DNA from: Chloroflexi bacterium HGW-Chloroflexi-6 | GTDB lineage: Bacteria > Chloroflexota > Anaerolineae > Anaerolineales > Villigracilaceae | Length of the DNA: 64,000 nucleotides | Reading direction: 5' to 3' | NCBI GenBank assembly: GCA_002840685.1 | Contig: PHBU01000012.1 | Coordinates: 62,001 to 126,000, forward strand | Translations under genes and position numbers: made by a program | The notes under the pieces: generated by a model | Told to the model about the DNA's origin: nothing | Seen by the model: the letters and a program-made list of their open reading frames with translations, nothing else | Database searches by the model: none | In this document: positions 48,797 through 57,557 of the stretch, in pieces | Layout of the letters: every line of letters begins with the position of its first letter | How positions within the stretch are numbered: the first letter of the stretch is position 1

Positions 48797-49720
48797 TTAT
48801 CCGGGTTGATTTTTACTTTTATGCGGGGTGGGGGCGTGCCAAGTTTCGCCAAGACTCATTCCCAATGTTTCATAAATTTTCAAAGTTGCAGTGGAATGAT
48901 TCAGCGTGTAAAAATGAATACCTGAAACATTGTGGTCATACAAATCAAAGACTTGTTCAGTTGCCCAGTGGATGCCGATTTTTTCAATTGCTTCGCCGCT
49001 TTGGGCGCGCAACACAGCGCGTAACAATTTTGCTGGAATGCGCGCGCCCAAAGCCAGTTCGGACATGCGCTTCAAGCCATGCAGTGAGGCTACAGGCATG
49101 ATGCCGGCTATGATGGGGACTTTTATTCCCGCAAGTTCGCAACGCTCGCAAAAATCGTAAAAATCGTGGTTGTCGAAGAAGAGTTGTGTACAAATACAAT
49201 CCGCGCCTGCGTCCACCTTTGCTTTTAAGTAATCCATCTCTTGCAAGCGGTTGGGTGTTTCGGGATGCCCTTCGGGAAAGCCAGCCACACTAACGCCGAA
49301 GTGCGGAAAATGTTTTTTTATGAATGCAACCATCTCAGCGGCATAGCGGAAACCATCCGATGTGGGAGTAAAAGATGTACTGCCTTTGGGCGGGTCGCCG
49401 CGCAAAGCAAGTACATTTCTAACTCCGGCCGCCGCATAGCTTTCCAACTGAGACTTAATTTCTTCGCGGCTTGCGCCAATGGCGGTAATATGTGCGACAA
49501 CATTCAGCGGAGTTTCTCGCTTCAGGCGTATCACCAGATTTTGCGTTAGTTCATTTGTAGAGCCGCCTGCGCCGTATGTGACGCTTACAAAAGACGGTTG
49601 CATCGGAGACAATTCGCTAATGGTTTCAAATAGAGTGTGAGATGCTTCTTCGGTTTTTGGTGGAAAAAATTCAAAACTGAAGTGAACTTTGTTTTCTTGC
49701 AATATGTTAGAGATGCGCAT
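48797..49720 (-). CDS. metF: Methylenetetrahydrofolate reductase
   Basis: 307 residues of the MTHFR TIM barrel. FSFEFFPPKTEEASHTL (catalytic Glu), FVSVTYGAGGSTNELTQ, VAHITAIGASREEI, NVLALRGDPP, ITQLFFDNHDFYDF-type and GIMPV follow in family order. It reduces methylene-THF to methyl-THF for methionine synthesis or one-carbon flow. ATG 49720 follows GGGAG 7 nt upstream. Base use is more AT-rich than neighbours, so the gene may have been acquired. No SAM riboswitch is recognised upstream. Confidence 0.95.
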   Translation of the reverse strand: MRISNILQENKVHFSFEFFPPKTEEASHTLFETISELSPMQPSFVSVTYGAGGSTNELTQNLVIRLKRETPLNVVAHITAIGASREEIKSQLESYAAAGVRNVLALRGDPPKGSTSFTPTSDGFRYAAEMVAFIKKHFPHFGVSVAGFPEGHPETPNRLQEMDYLKAKVDAGADCICTQLFFDNHDFYDFCERCELAGIKVPIIAGIMPVASLHGLKRMSELALGARIPAKLLRAVLRAQSGEAIEKIGIHWATEQVFDLYDHNVSGIHFYTLNHSTATLKIYETLGMSLGETWHAPTPHKSKNQPG

Positions 49721-50023
49721 TAGTGCTCCCAAAAGCGGATTTTTTTACATGTATTTTCGCACAAGACAAGTCAGACGTGCGACTTGCACTTGTTGTCATT
49801 TATAACTTATATTTTAGAAGGAACTGCCCAACGGATTATTTCAGCATCTGCTGTTAATGTGGCTTTGTTGTGGCTTATTTTTGAGAGCCCGCATTGTTAA
49901 GTCAATTTTCCCTGTTCAGAAAAAGTATAGCACGGCTTGTGTGGGCAGCAAACGAAATCTATAAGATAAAACATAAAACGCCGCCTTGCGGGCAGCGTTT
50001 TATGTTTTATAGATTGTGTGTGA
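49721..50023. other. AT-rich intergenic region upstream of metF
   Basis: 303 bp. It holds a near-palindrome AAGTCAGACGTGCGACTT (49768-49785) and, at its right end, the terminator of the Pmp3-like gene. No gene or known riboswitch fold was recognised. Confidence 0.4.
49966..50010 (-). terminator. Hairpin terminator, 16-bp perfect stem
   Basis: ATAAAACATAAAACGC (49966-49981) pairs exactly with 49995-50010, with a GC-rich top. It lies just after the Pmp3-like stop on the minus strand, where its second arm is T-rich. Confidence 0.75.
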
Positions 50024-50194
50024 TTATTTGAAGATGATGTACAGGGCGTGGATGATGCCGCCCACGCCGAACAGCAAGAAGGTCAGCACCAGGTTGATCC
50101 AAAAGTTATTGGTGATTTTGCCTTCTTTAAGAAAAACAGCCAGCGGGGGGATGAACAGTGACACAATGGCCAGTACAATTTTGTTGTCTTGCAT
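50024..50194 (-). CDS. Pmp3/YqaE (UPF0057) small membrane protein
   Basis: 56 residues. The sequence MQDNKIVLAIVSLFIPPLAV, then FLKEGK, then NNFWINLVLTFLFGVGGIIH and ALYIIFK contains two membrane helices with the conserved F-x-P-P-L-A-V and L-x-x-x-G-x-x-H-A signatures of the Pmp3 family. Members influence membrane potential and salt or cold tolerance. The GGAGAGAATT ribosome site is about 7 nt upstream of ATG 50194. The gene is short but the family match is clear. Confidence 0.92.
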   Translation of the reverse strand: MQDNKIVLAIVSLFIPPLAVFLKEGKITNNFWINLVLTFLLFGVGGIIHALYIIFK

Positions 50195-50303
50195 AATTCT
50201 CTCCTTTGGCGAATGAAGGAAAAATATCCTTATAGAACGATTATACAGTCTATGTCAAGAACGCAAAATGTTGGTTGGGTTACAAATCGAAAACAGTATT
50301 TCC

Positions 50304-50678
50304 CTAACTGACCTTTGCGCGGGCGGCCCACAAGAAGGCCAGCGCAATCAGCAGGTTGATGCTGGCAGGTACCAGCCCGGCCGGCCCTGCTCCGCTGAGG
50401 ACGGCCAGCACATCCAGGGTCGCGCCGAGGGCAAACACAATGATGTTGGCCGTGACGATCGCGCTGCGCGCCGGGGATGGCTCTGCGTTGCGGGCCATCC
50501 AGTTCATCACTGCAATTGCCAGGAAGAGCGCGGAGTAATGGCGCAGGAAGGCGGCTATCCCTGCGGATGCGTCCGCGGGAATCACGCCCGCGCTCATCGC
50601 CACTGGCGCAAGCAGATGTCCGATGCCGATCAGAGCCATGTAAACTGCGGCGACGAGCAGGATTATTTTGAGTTTCAT
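50304..50678 (-). CDS. Small four-TM membrane protein
   Basis: 124 residues with four hydrophobic helices (about 4-24, 43-65, 72-93, 99-120): MKLKIILLVAAVYMALIGIG, HYSALFLAIAVMNWMARNAE, ANIIVFALGATLDVLAVLSG and ASINLLIALAFLWAARA. It resembles small DUF4345/DoxX-like membrane proteins, but no family is certain. ATG 50678 is chosen because CAGGAG precedes it. Single gene between the Pmp3-like and GNAT genes. Confidence 0.65.
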   Translation of the reverse strand: MKLKIILLVAAVYMALIGIGHLLAPVAMSAGVIPADASAGIAAFLRHYSALFLAIAVMNWMARNAEPSPARSAIVTANIIVFALGATLDVLAVLSGAGPAGLVPASINLLIALAFLWAARAKVS

Positions 50679-50763
50679 GAGATCATCTCCTGTATTGAAA
50701 GTAACGGGTAAAGTCAAATTATTTTGAGAGCTACGGATAAGTCAGCCTTGCGTGTTTAGGTTC

Positions 50764-51216
50764 TTATTTGATTTTCTTCTCGAAGCACACGCTATTTTCG
50801 GTTTCAGCATACTGCCCATAGTTTGGAATACGTTGGTAGCCATTCTTTTTGTAGAGCGCGATCGCTTCAGGTTGCTTTTTTCCGGTTTCCAATATGCACA
50901 TTTCATAAGACAATTCAGCCGCCCATCTTTCCAATTCTGTCAAAACTTTGCTGGCAATTCCCTGGCCTCTATGCTCGGGCGATGTGTACATTCGCTTAAC
51001 TTCCATCGTATTGGGCGCATATTCTTTTATGGCCCCGCAGCCGACCGGCTGGCCATTTTCATGGGCGATAACAACATATTTAATCTTGCTGATCTTATTG
51101 AATTGGGCGTAAAAAGAATGCTCGTTCCCATCCCTTTCGGCCAGGTCGGCATCGAGATATTTGACGAGCTCAATAAAACCCGGGTTGTCTGAGTTGGTCC
51201 TTGTTATTGTAACCAT
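50764..51216 (-). CDS. GNAT family N-acetyltransferase
   Basis: 150 residues. GQPVGCGAIKEYAPNTMEVKRMYTSPEHRGQGIASKVLTELERWA contains the acetyl-CoA motif A (R-G-x-G-x-A), followed by LETGKKQPEAIALYKKNGYQ (motif B). The GNAT fold transfers acetyl from acetyl-CoA to an amine; the substrate is unknown. AAAGGAA lies about 9 nt before the ATG. Confidence 0.92.
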   Translation of the reverse strand: MVTITRTNSDNPGFIELVKYLDADLAERDGNEHSFYAQFNKISKIKYVVIAHENGQPVGCGAIKEYAPNTMEVKRMYTSPEHRGQGIASKVLTELERWAAELSYEMCILETGKKQPEAIALYKKNGYQRIPNYGQYAETENSVCFEKKIK

Positions 51217-51266
51217 GACAAATTTCCTTTGGCTATTTTGTTTGGGGTTGTTGCAATCGGTAAGAT

Positions 51267-52895
51267 CTACTTCAGTTTGCCGTACAGGCGCATCAATGGG
51301 ATTCCGTCCTGGATGACTTCATAAACCGGCGAATTGGATTCCAATGTTTGCAGGGGCGGGTACTGCTCACCATCCCAATTATATTGAGTCTGGCGGTACT
51401 GGAAGATGTACCAATCCGCATTCCCAAAACGGCCGATGACCGGCTGCGGTCCATCCAGGCCGAGGATGCTGAACGCCAGATAAGGATTCAGGATCAAGAC
51501 ATCCTCGCGCAGCATGCCAATCCGCTGATAATACAGGAGCACATCATAGCTCCACGGTTCGATCCAGATCTTATCACCGGGACTGGCATGGGCATTGATA
51601 TAGGGCAGGGCCGAGGCGTAGGTTTCGCACCAGTAGGTGGTTTCCAACCCGAGTTTTGTCGCGCCGCTCAGCCCGCCGACACTCTCAGAATAATAAGACA
51701 GCAGGTGCGGATACTGCCGGACCATCGCCAGCGATTGGGGAGTTAGCGCCAAAATGGCCAGCAGCAGGCTGATCGGGAGCGCCAGCCCCGGACGCCTTAC
51801 CTGCTCCGCCAGTTTGCGGGCCTTGCCCTGGGCCCAGGCGAATCCGACCCCGGCCAGGGCCGCCAGGAAGGGATAAACCGGCATGAACAGACGGTCGTTG
51901 TCGTAGAGCAGACTCTTCCCGAACAGGAAGGGCAAGATGGAGACAAAGGCGCTGATGGTCAGCAGCCAGGCCAGACCGTTGTCCCGTTGGCCTTTGCCGG
52001 CGCGCGCCATGCCCGCCAGCGCCAGCAGCAAGGTTGTCAGCGGCACAACCGCCCACAGGATCACCAGCACGAAATGCCAGGGTGGCGGCAGGTAGAACTG
52101 CCCAAAGTACCACTGTCCGATATCGTAGTGAAAAACGTGGAAGCCAACGTATTCCACGACCCGATCCCAGGTCTGGTAGTAGAGCCAGGGCCAGATCACG
52201 AAGAAGGTCAGGATGGCGGTCAGGCCCATCAGGACCAGGCGCAGCGCCAGCGATCCCTTGCGACGGAAGACGAGCAGCCAAATCACAAACGCGATCGGGA
52301 CAAAGACCCCGTTGAGTTTGGTCGCCACCACCAGCCCCCAGGCAACTCCCAGCAGAAGGCCCCACCACCACTCGTTGCGGTCGATCGTTTTCCAGAACAG
52401 GAAGGTCACGACAAATGTCCCGACAGCCACGGGTACATCCAGCGCGGCCAGGTGGGCATGGAAGAAGAAACGCGGCATCGCGATCAGCGCCGCAACTGCG
52501 AACAACCCGGCGGCTTTCCCGTAAACCTGGGCCAGCATCAGATAGAGCAGGGCTACCAGTAAGGCCACCAGCAGCATATTGCCAAGCCGGTTGGCTGTCA
52601 GTTCGTCGAAAAAATTTCGCGCGGCCAGCCAGACCAGGCCCGAGACGATCTTGTCCACGGGCGGGTGCTCGTGGGTAACCGACCAGTATTTCTGGATGAT
52701 TTCTGGCCCAAAGGCCTGGCCCGGATTTTCGGCCAGCGCCTCGAACCAGCCCGCCACCGAATTCGCTCCGGCGATGTAAGCCGGTTCGTCCCACGTCAGG
52801 CCGATGGCCGGGGCAGTAACGGTCAGCAGTATGATCGTCAGACATGCCAGCAGCAGCGCAATGCTTCCATTTCCCAATCTTGTGATCTGTTTCAT
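51267..52895 (-). CDS. Family 39-type (ArnT/PMT-like) membrane glycosyltransferase
   Basis: 542 residues with about eleven hydrophobic helices. The first extracellular loop has LTWDEPAYIAGANSV (conserved D-E) and VTHEHPPVDKI, the GT39/GT83 signature for use of polyprenyl-phosphate sugars. FHAHLAALDVPVA follows. The C-terminal part is a soluble extracellular domain (YWCETYASALPYINAHASPGDKIW). Probably transfers a sugar from a lipid carrier to a lipid or protein at the outer face of the membrane. Confidence 0.87.
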   Translation of the reverse strand: MKQITRLGNGSIALLLACLTIILLTVTAPAIGLTWDEPAYIAGANSVAGWFEALAENPGQAFGPEIIQKYWSVTHEHPPVDKIVSGLVWLAARNFFDELTANRLGNMLLVALLVALLYLMLAQVYGKAAGLFAVAALIAMPRFFFHAHLAALDVPVAVGTFVVTFLFWKTIDRNEWWWGLLLGVAWGLVVATKLNGVFVPIAFVIWLLVFRRKGSLALRLVLMGLTAILTFFVIWPWLYYQTWDRVVEYVGFHVFHYDIGQWYFGQFYLPPPWHFVLVILWAVVPLTTLLLALAGMARAGKGQRDNGLAWLLTISAFVSILPFLFGKSLLYDNDRLFMPVYPFLAALAGVGFAWAQGKARKLAEQVRRPGLALPISLLLAILALTPQSLAMVRQYPHLLSYYSESVGGLSGATKLGLETTYWCETYASALPYINAHASPGDKIWIEPWSYDVLLYYQRIGMLREDVLILNPYLAFSILGLDGPQPVIGRFGNADWYIFQYRQTQYNWDGEQYPPLQTLESNSPVYEVIQDGIPLMRLYGKLK

Positions 52896-53039
52896 CTGTA
52901 ATTCTTCTCCCGGAACGTGATTTGCTGCAACGTATTTTTATCATTCTCAGGCCACGATTGAAGAAAACCAATAAACAGGGAAAGGCGATGGCTGTACCGC
53001 TAAAGAATTGGATGTACGATAAATTTATTAAAACCGAAC

Positions 53040-53813
53040 CTACATTTCTTTGTCATTCAACCAGGAGAGTATGTAGTCGGCAACTTCTTCCCAGCCTTTT
53101 TGACCGGTGATGAAATGGGTCCGCCCTTCAAATTCTTTGAAATCGGTTTTGGATGGGGATGGCTTGTATTTATCATGGTTGCTTTTGTTGAGCGAAGCCG
53201 GGATGATGTTGTCTGTTGAACCTGCCACCAGCAACAATGGTGCGCGTTCTTTCGCGAAATCCACTTTGGCGGTCAGTGACTCGCGCGGCACACCCCGCGA
53301 CTCAGGCACAACATATTTCTCGAAGGCTGCTCGTTGTTCCGCGAGCGGCAGTGTGTTGACAAAAGTATACTGAAAGCGCTCAAACGTCATTTCGATCGGG
53401 ACGTTTTGAGCCGCGAAGGGGGTGATATGCGGCCAGTTGGACTTAAGAAAGGATGGTTTGGTGGTGAATACGCCCGCGGGCGGCGCGGAGCTGATCGCAA
53501 CGCCTGCGGCGGCGATCTCTTTTTGAAGCAATAGCTGCACAACCAACCCGCCCATGGAGTGCCCGATCAGAATGGGTTTTTCATCCAGCGTTTTGATGGT
53601 TTTGGTCATGTGATCAAGAACGTCGCTCAGCGTGAGCTTGCCCAACTGCGGGTCGGGATGGTTTTTCCGCAGGGTATCCACGGGTTGATCTCGGCCCGGC
53701 CAGGCCGGGGCAAGACAGGTATAGCCATTTCCCTGAAAACGATCTATCCATTGTTCCCAGCACAATGGGGTCATATACATTCCGTGTATAAAAACGATGG
53801 TCTTGGACTTCAT
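53040..53813 (-). CDS. Alpha/beta hydrolase
   Basis: 257 residues. TIVFIHGMYMTPLCWEQWI (oxyanion H-G), ILIGHSMGGLVVQLLL with nucleophile Ser in GHSMGG at about 99, and late Asp and His (GSTDNIIP; FEGRTHFITG) complete a catalytic triad. Length and C-terminal LSWLND fit small esterase/lipase-like hydrolases; the substrate is unknown. ATG 53813 follows AAGGAG 7 nt upstream; the longer frame lacks support. AT-richer than neighbours. Confidence 0.9.
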   Translation of the reverse strand: MKSKTIVFIHGMYMTPLCWEQWIDRFQGNGYTCLAPAWPGRDQPVDTLRKNHPDPQLGKLTLSDVLDHMTKTIKTLDEKPILIGHSMGGLVVQLLLQKEIAAAGVAISSAPPAGVFTTKPSFLKSNWPHITPFAAQNVPIEMTFERFQYTFVNTLPLAEQRAAFEKYVVPESRGVPRESLTAKVDFAKERAPLLLVAGSTDNIIPASLNKSNHDKYKPSPSKTDFKEFEGRTHFITGQKGWEEVADYILSWLNDKEM

Positions 53814-54015
53814 TGCTATTCTCCTTGTGATGAAAAACTTATACCGATACAGAAATTTCTCAAAATAAAGTATGACAGGGGCGGCCTGCGCGATCAACTT
53901 AATCGCAAACAGCCCCAGAGACAGACAAAAACGTGCGGGAATGGTTCAATATTGATACAACCTGCGCCGGGCAGCGAAAATTACCCCGAACCAATGTTTT
54001 GTCTTGATACGCAGA

Positions 54016-54501
54016 TCAATTTTCCAAACTGGAGCCGCGCCACCAGGCGCGAATCATGAAGAAGTTGGTAACCAGGGCGGCCAGGAGCATGGCCGGGATA
54101 ATGATGATCGGGAACAACCAGCGCTCGAAAAAGTTGTCGATCTGGGCTGTGTCCGGGTCGGAAGGGTCATAACGCACCGTTATTTTTTGACCAACCCGAT
54201 AGGCGGGCGGGTCTGAAGCATTGTCCCCTTCAAAAGAGTAGTTCTGGCCCGCCGCCTGGAATTCGACCACGGGCGAATAAACACAACAGCCGCCCTCCGA
54301 ATCGCTGCTTTCTTCCAGGCTGGTAACAACCCCGGGGGTGGTTACACCTTTGGTCTGCAATTGCCAGCTAACCGATGCGGCGTAAGCTCCCCACAGGCAA
54401 AAACCCGCAAAAAATAGGTTGAAGAATAAAGTTAAACAGCCGATTTGCAAACGATTGGCAGTTTGATCGACCAAGTCAAGCGTTTTATCTATTTTGGACA
54501 T
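54016..54501 (-). CDS. DUF3592 membrane protein
   Basis: 161 residues. Two membrane helices (about 19-44 and 126-150) flank an extracellular beta-rich domain: GVTTPGVVTSLEESS, CCVYSPVVEFQAAGQNYSFEG, RVGQKITVRYDPSDPDTAQID, the DUF3592 pattern. Function of the family is unknown. GAGGTGATCC precedes the ATG. Confidence 0.88.
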   Translation of the reverse strand: MSKIDKTLDLVDQTANRLQIGCLTLFFNLFFAGFCLWGAYAASVSWQLQTKGVTTPGVVTSLEESSDSEGGCCVYSPVVEFQAAGQNYSFEGDNASDPPAYRVGQKITVRYDPSDPDTAQIDNFFERWLFPIIIIPAMLLAALVTNFFMIRAWWRGSSLEN

Positions 54502-54618
54502 GGATCACCTCTAAAGTTTTTTGTCTGCAAAAAATAAATTTACAACGTTACTACTATACAATTTATTTTGGATAAAAACAATCCGCCTTTTTGCTGCTTC
54601 CTGATCGTTGTGCTTTTT

Positions 54619-55122
54619 CTATTCCTCGACCAGCAATTCATATTTCTGCTCGCCTGTTTGTCCGCTGACATTGGTGCCATAGCACCAGACGCTGACTGTA
54701 AAGGAGTATGTGCCAGGTTGTTCGGGGATCCCGCTCAGCAGTATTGTATCCTCGCCCGCGATCTGCTCCAGGGTCATCCCGGCGGGCAATTCCCCTTCTG
54801 AAAGCGTGAACCCGCCGACCGGGGTTTCATTTTGTAAAACGCTGATCTTGGCGCTATACTCCTGACCGACCTGGGCGGACGGCAGCAAATCGGGCTGGAA
54901 AGCCAGGGGGCCGCGGGTTGGCTGAAAGATAACCGGGCTGAAAGGAAAGAGAACCTGGCTCCAATCGGTTGTGCCCATCCAGAGCAGGAAGCAGCCCGAG
55001 CAAACGCATAGCAAACAGATCACGGAAAAACAACCCAGCCCGAGTTTGACGACCAGGTTGTTGCTCCAGCGCTCACGTCCGCTGGAAAAGAGCAGGTCGA
55101 AAATGCGTAAAGGTCTGTTCAT
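54619..55122 (-). CDS. Membrane-anchored Ig-like (He_PIG-type) protein
   Basis: 167 residues. An N-terminal helix (LGCFSVICLLCVCSGCFLLW, about 29-48) anchors an extracellular domain with PSAQVGQEYSAKISV, LSEGELPAGMTLEQIAG and LSGIPEQPGTYSFTVSV, the putative-Ig (He_PIG) repeat signature of bacterial surface proteins. CGGAGGAACGC precedes the ATG. It probably acts as a small surface domain; no partner is evident. Confidence 0.8.
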   Translation of the reverse strand: MNRPLRIFDLLFSSGRERWSNNLVVKLGLGCFSVICLLCVCSGCFLLWMGTTDWSQVLFPFSPVIFQPTRGPLAFQPDLLPSAQVGQEYSAKISVLQNETPVGGFTLSEGELPAGMTLEQIAGEDTILLSGIPEQPGTYSFTVSVWCYGTNVSGQTGEQKYELLVEE

Positions 55123-55222
55123 GCGTTCCTCCGGTTTTGATTACATTTATCATACAACGCTTTGACACCCGGCGCGAGGCGCTTGCAGTAGAATTTTGCC
55201 AAACCCAAAAAGGAGAGAAAGC

Positions 55223-55654
55223 ATGAACCTGAATCCGCAATTGCTGGCTTTGCTGACCGCCATCGCCTGGGGCGTGGGCGGATATTTCGAGAAAAAGGGA
55301 CTGCACCTGGGCGGTCTTTCGCCACAGCTGGGGATCACCCTGCGCACGGCAGTGGCGTTTATCATCCTGGGAACGGTCAGCTTCCCGCAGTGGAAGACCC
55401 TGCCGCAGGCCGGGCCGAAAGCGCTGACGATGATGATCCTGGGCGGGGGTGTTGTGGCCGGCGCGGTTGGGATGTTGTGCTTTTATGCCGCGCTCAAGGG
55501 CGCGCCGCTGACCAAGGTTATGCCGATCGCGTTTACCTCCCCGCTTTTCGGCGCGCTGATGGGCATTCTGCTGGGCGGCGAACCGCTGACCTGGAAAGCC
55601 GTGGCCGGGATGTTGATGACCATCGGCGGGATCATTTTGTTGACGATCGGTTAA
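55223..55654 (+). CDS. Half-size EamA/DMT-family transporter
   Basis: 143 residues with about five hydrophobic helices, one EamA repeat: LLALLTAIAWGVGGYFEKKG at the N-terminus and PLFGALMGILLGGEPLTWKAVAGMLMTIGGIILL at the end. Half-size members probably act as dimers; the substrate is unknown. ATG 55223 follows AGGAGAG. It converges with the ABC exporter genes and shares a two-way terminator. Confidence 0.88.
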   Translation: MNLNPQLLALLTAIAWGVGGYFEKKGLHLGGLSPQLGITLRTAVAFIILGTVSFPQWKTLPQAGPKALTMMILGGGVVAGAVGMLCFYAALKGAPLTKVMPIAFTSPLFGALMGILLGGEPLTWKAVAGMLMTIGGIILLTIG

Positions 55655-55668
55655 GTGCAATTTAAAAG

Positions 55669-55720
55669 AAAAAGCCACCCAGCCACACAGATTTTTCTGT
55701 GTGGCTGGGTGGCTTTTTTA
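55669..55720. terminator. Bidirectional terminator, 22-bp perfect stem
   Basis: The arms 55669-55690 and 55697-55718 pair exactly; the loop is ATTTTT. Outer A- and T-runs allow termination of the DMT-like gene (+) and the ABC exporter operon (-). Confidence 0.92.
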
Positions 55721-55733
55721 GGCCACGTTTGCC

Positions 55734-57545
55734 CTAAGCTGCGCTGCTTTGGGTTTCGGGCGGGGTATAGAACTGGCGGTTGTACAGTTCGGCGTACAGG
55801 CCGTTTTGGGCCAGCAGGTCGGCGTGCACCCCGCGTTCGACGATCTGACCGTCGTCGATCACCAGCACCTGATCGGCGTTGCGCACGGTTGACAGACGGT
55901 GAGCAATGACGAAAGAGGTGCGGCCCTTGAGCAGGGTATTCAGGGCAGATTGAATTAACTTTTCGGTGCGCGTGTCGATGCTGGCGGTCGCCTCGTCCAG
56001 GATCAGGATGCGCGGGTCCGCCAAAACGGCGCGGGCGATGGCGATCAGCTGGCGCTGGCCCTGGGAGAGCATTCCGCCGCGCTCGCCGACTTCGGTCTGG
56101 TAGCCGTTGGGCAAGCGTTCGATGAAGCTGTGGGCGTTGGCCGCCTGCGCCGCTGCGATCACTTCTTCATCGGTGGCCGCCAGCCGCCCGTAGCGGATGT
56201 TGTCCATGATCGTGCCTGAGAACAGGAAGGGGTCCTGGGTGACCATGCCCATCTGCGAGCGCAGGGAGAGTTGGGTCACATCGCGCAGATCGTGCCCGTC
56301 AACGCGGATCGCGCCGGAGGAAACCTCGTAGAAGCGGGTCAACAGACCGATGGCGGTCGTTTTGCCCGCGCCGGTCGGGCCGACCAGGGCAATCGTCTGG
56401 CCGGGAGCGGCATCCAGGCTGATATCTTTCAGGATCAGGCGGTTGGCCTCGTAGCCGAAGGAAACGCCCTCAAACTGGACCCGCCCGTCGATGCGCGGCA
56501 AAGCCTGGGCGTCCGGCGCGTCTTTGATCGTCTGGGGCGTGTCCAAAAGCTCAAAAACGCGCTCGGCCGCGGCAAAAGCCGACTGGGCGAGCGTCCACAT
56601 TTGCGAGACGGTCGCGATCGGGCGGAAGAAGTTCTGCACATACTGGATGAAGGCCACCACCGTACCGACTGTCATCAGGCCCATGATGGCGAGATAACCG
56701 CCCAGAGCCGCCACCAGCGCCGTATCGATGGTGGAGAGCAATTCCATGGCCGGGCCGAATGCGGAGGTGACCGCATTGGCCGAAACGTTGGCGTTGCGAT
56801 TGGCGGCGTTGCGCTCTGAGAACTGGCGCACGTTGACCTCGGTGCGGTTGAAGGCCTGGGCCACTTTGACGCCGCTGATCTGTTCTTCCATCTCGGCTGA
56901 GACATCGCCGATGGTGGTGCGCGTTTTGCGGAAAGCGGTGCGCGCCAGGGTCGAGAAGAATTTGGTCATCAGGAACATGACCGGTACCACCGAGAGCGAG
57001 GCCAGCGCCATGCGCCAGTCGAGCAGGAACATGGCAATCATGATCCCGACCAGGGCGAACAACGCACCGAGCATCTGGGTCAGCGATTGGCTGATGAAGC
57101 TGTTGATGGCTTCGATATCGTTGACCAGGCGGCTCATCAGGTCACCGGCTTGTTTCGACTCGACGTATTTCAGGTCGAGGGCCTGCACTTTCTCGAAAAC
57201 CGAGCGGCGCAGGTCGGCCAGCAGCTTTTGGGTGGCGAGCGACATGGTGTAGATCTGGTAGCGGGTCGCAACCATGCCCACGACAAAGGTCCCGGCCAGC
57301 GCTGCGGAGGTCCACAGCAGGTTGGGCAGGTCTTTGCCGGCGATAAATTGGTCGATCGCCAGACCGATCAGGTACGGGCCGACCCCCTGTGTGGCGGCGC
57401 CGATCAAAATCATAACAAATGAAACCGTCACAACTTTCCAGTAAGGTTTGAGCAACCGGATCAGTCGCCAGGCCACCAGGGTGGTGTTTTTGGCTTTTTC
57501 TTCTTCTTTTTCGGCAATCTGCCGCATCATGCCACCGTGCATCAT
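55734..57545 (-). CDS. ABC exporter, permease-ATPase subunit 2
   Basis: 603 residues of fused type I ABC exporter. Six membrane helices (residues about 30-330) are followed by a nucleotide-binding domain with Walker A VGPTGAGKTTAIG (about 395), Q-loop MVTQDPFLFSG, signature LSQGQRQLIAIARA and Walker B RILILDEATASID. AAGGAAAATTTACC precedes the ATG. It lies 12 bp after a related permease-ATPase, so the two should form a heterodimer exporting lipids, peptides or drugs. The N-terminus is Met/His-rich (MMHGGMM). Confidence 0.93.
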   Translation of the reverse strand: MMHGGMMRQIAEKEEEKAKNTTLVAWRLIRLLKPYWKVVTVSFVMILIGAATQGVGPYLIGLAIDQFIAGKDLPNLLWTSAALAGTFVVGMVATRYQIYTMSLATQKLLADLRRSVFEKVQALDLKYVESKQAGDLMSRLVNDIEAINSFISQSLTQMLGALFALVGIMIAMFLLDWRMALASLSVVPVMFLMTKFFSTLARTAFRKTRTTIGDVSAEMEEQISGVKVAQAFNRTEVNVRQFSERNAANRNANVSANAVTSAFGPAMELLSTIDTALVAALGGYLAIMGLMTVGTVVAFIQYVQNFFRPIATVSQMWTLAQSAFAAAERVFELLDTPQTIKDAPDAQALPRIDGRVQFEGVSFGYEANRLILKDISLDAAPGQTIALVGPTGAGKTTAIGLLTRFYEVSSGAIRVDGHDLRDVTQLSLRSQMGMVTQDPFLFSGTIMDNIRYGRLAATDEEVIAAAQAANAHSFIERLPNGYQTEVGERGGMLSQGQRQLIAIARAVLADPRILILDEATASIDTRTEKLIQSALNTLLKGRTSFVIAHRLSTVRNADQVLVIDDGQIVERGVHADLLAQNGLYAELYNRQFYTPPETQSSAA

Positions 57546-57557
57546 GGTAAATTTTCC

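Noticed and set aside
49826..49907. Possible integron attC-like site (GCCCAAC ... GTTAAGT), and GTCTAAC near 48609
   Set aside because: The end boxes fit the loose consensus, but the interior lacks the expected self-complementary arms and no integrase or cassette array is present. The 48609 box has no partner.
49721..50023. SAM or other riboswitch before metF
   Set aside because: No conserved riboswitch core or expression platform could be drawn; only a small near-palindrome is present.
51685..52971. Long minus-strand open frame of 428 codons
   Set aside because: It overlaps the GT39-type gene in another frame on the same strand. Its translation is Arg/Gly/Pro-rich without domain signals, typical of a shadow frame in GC-rich coding sequence.
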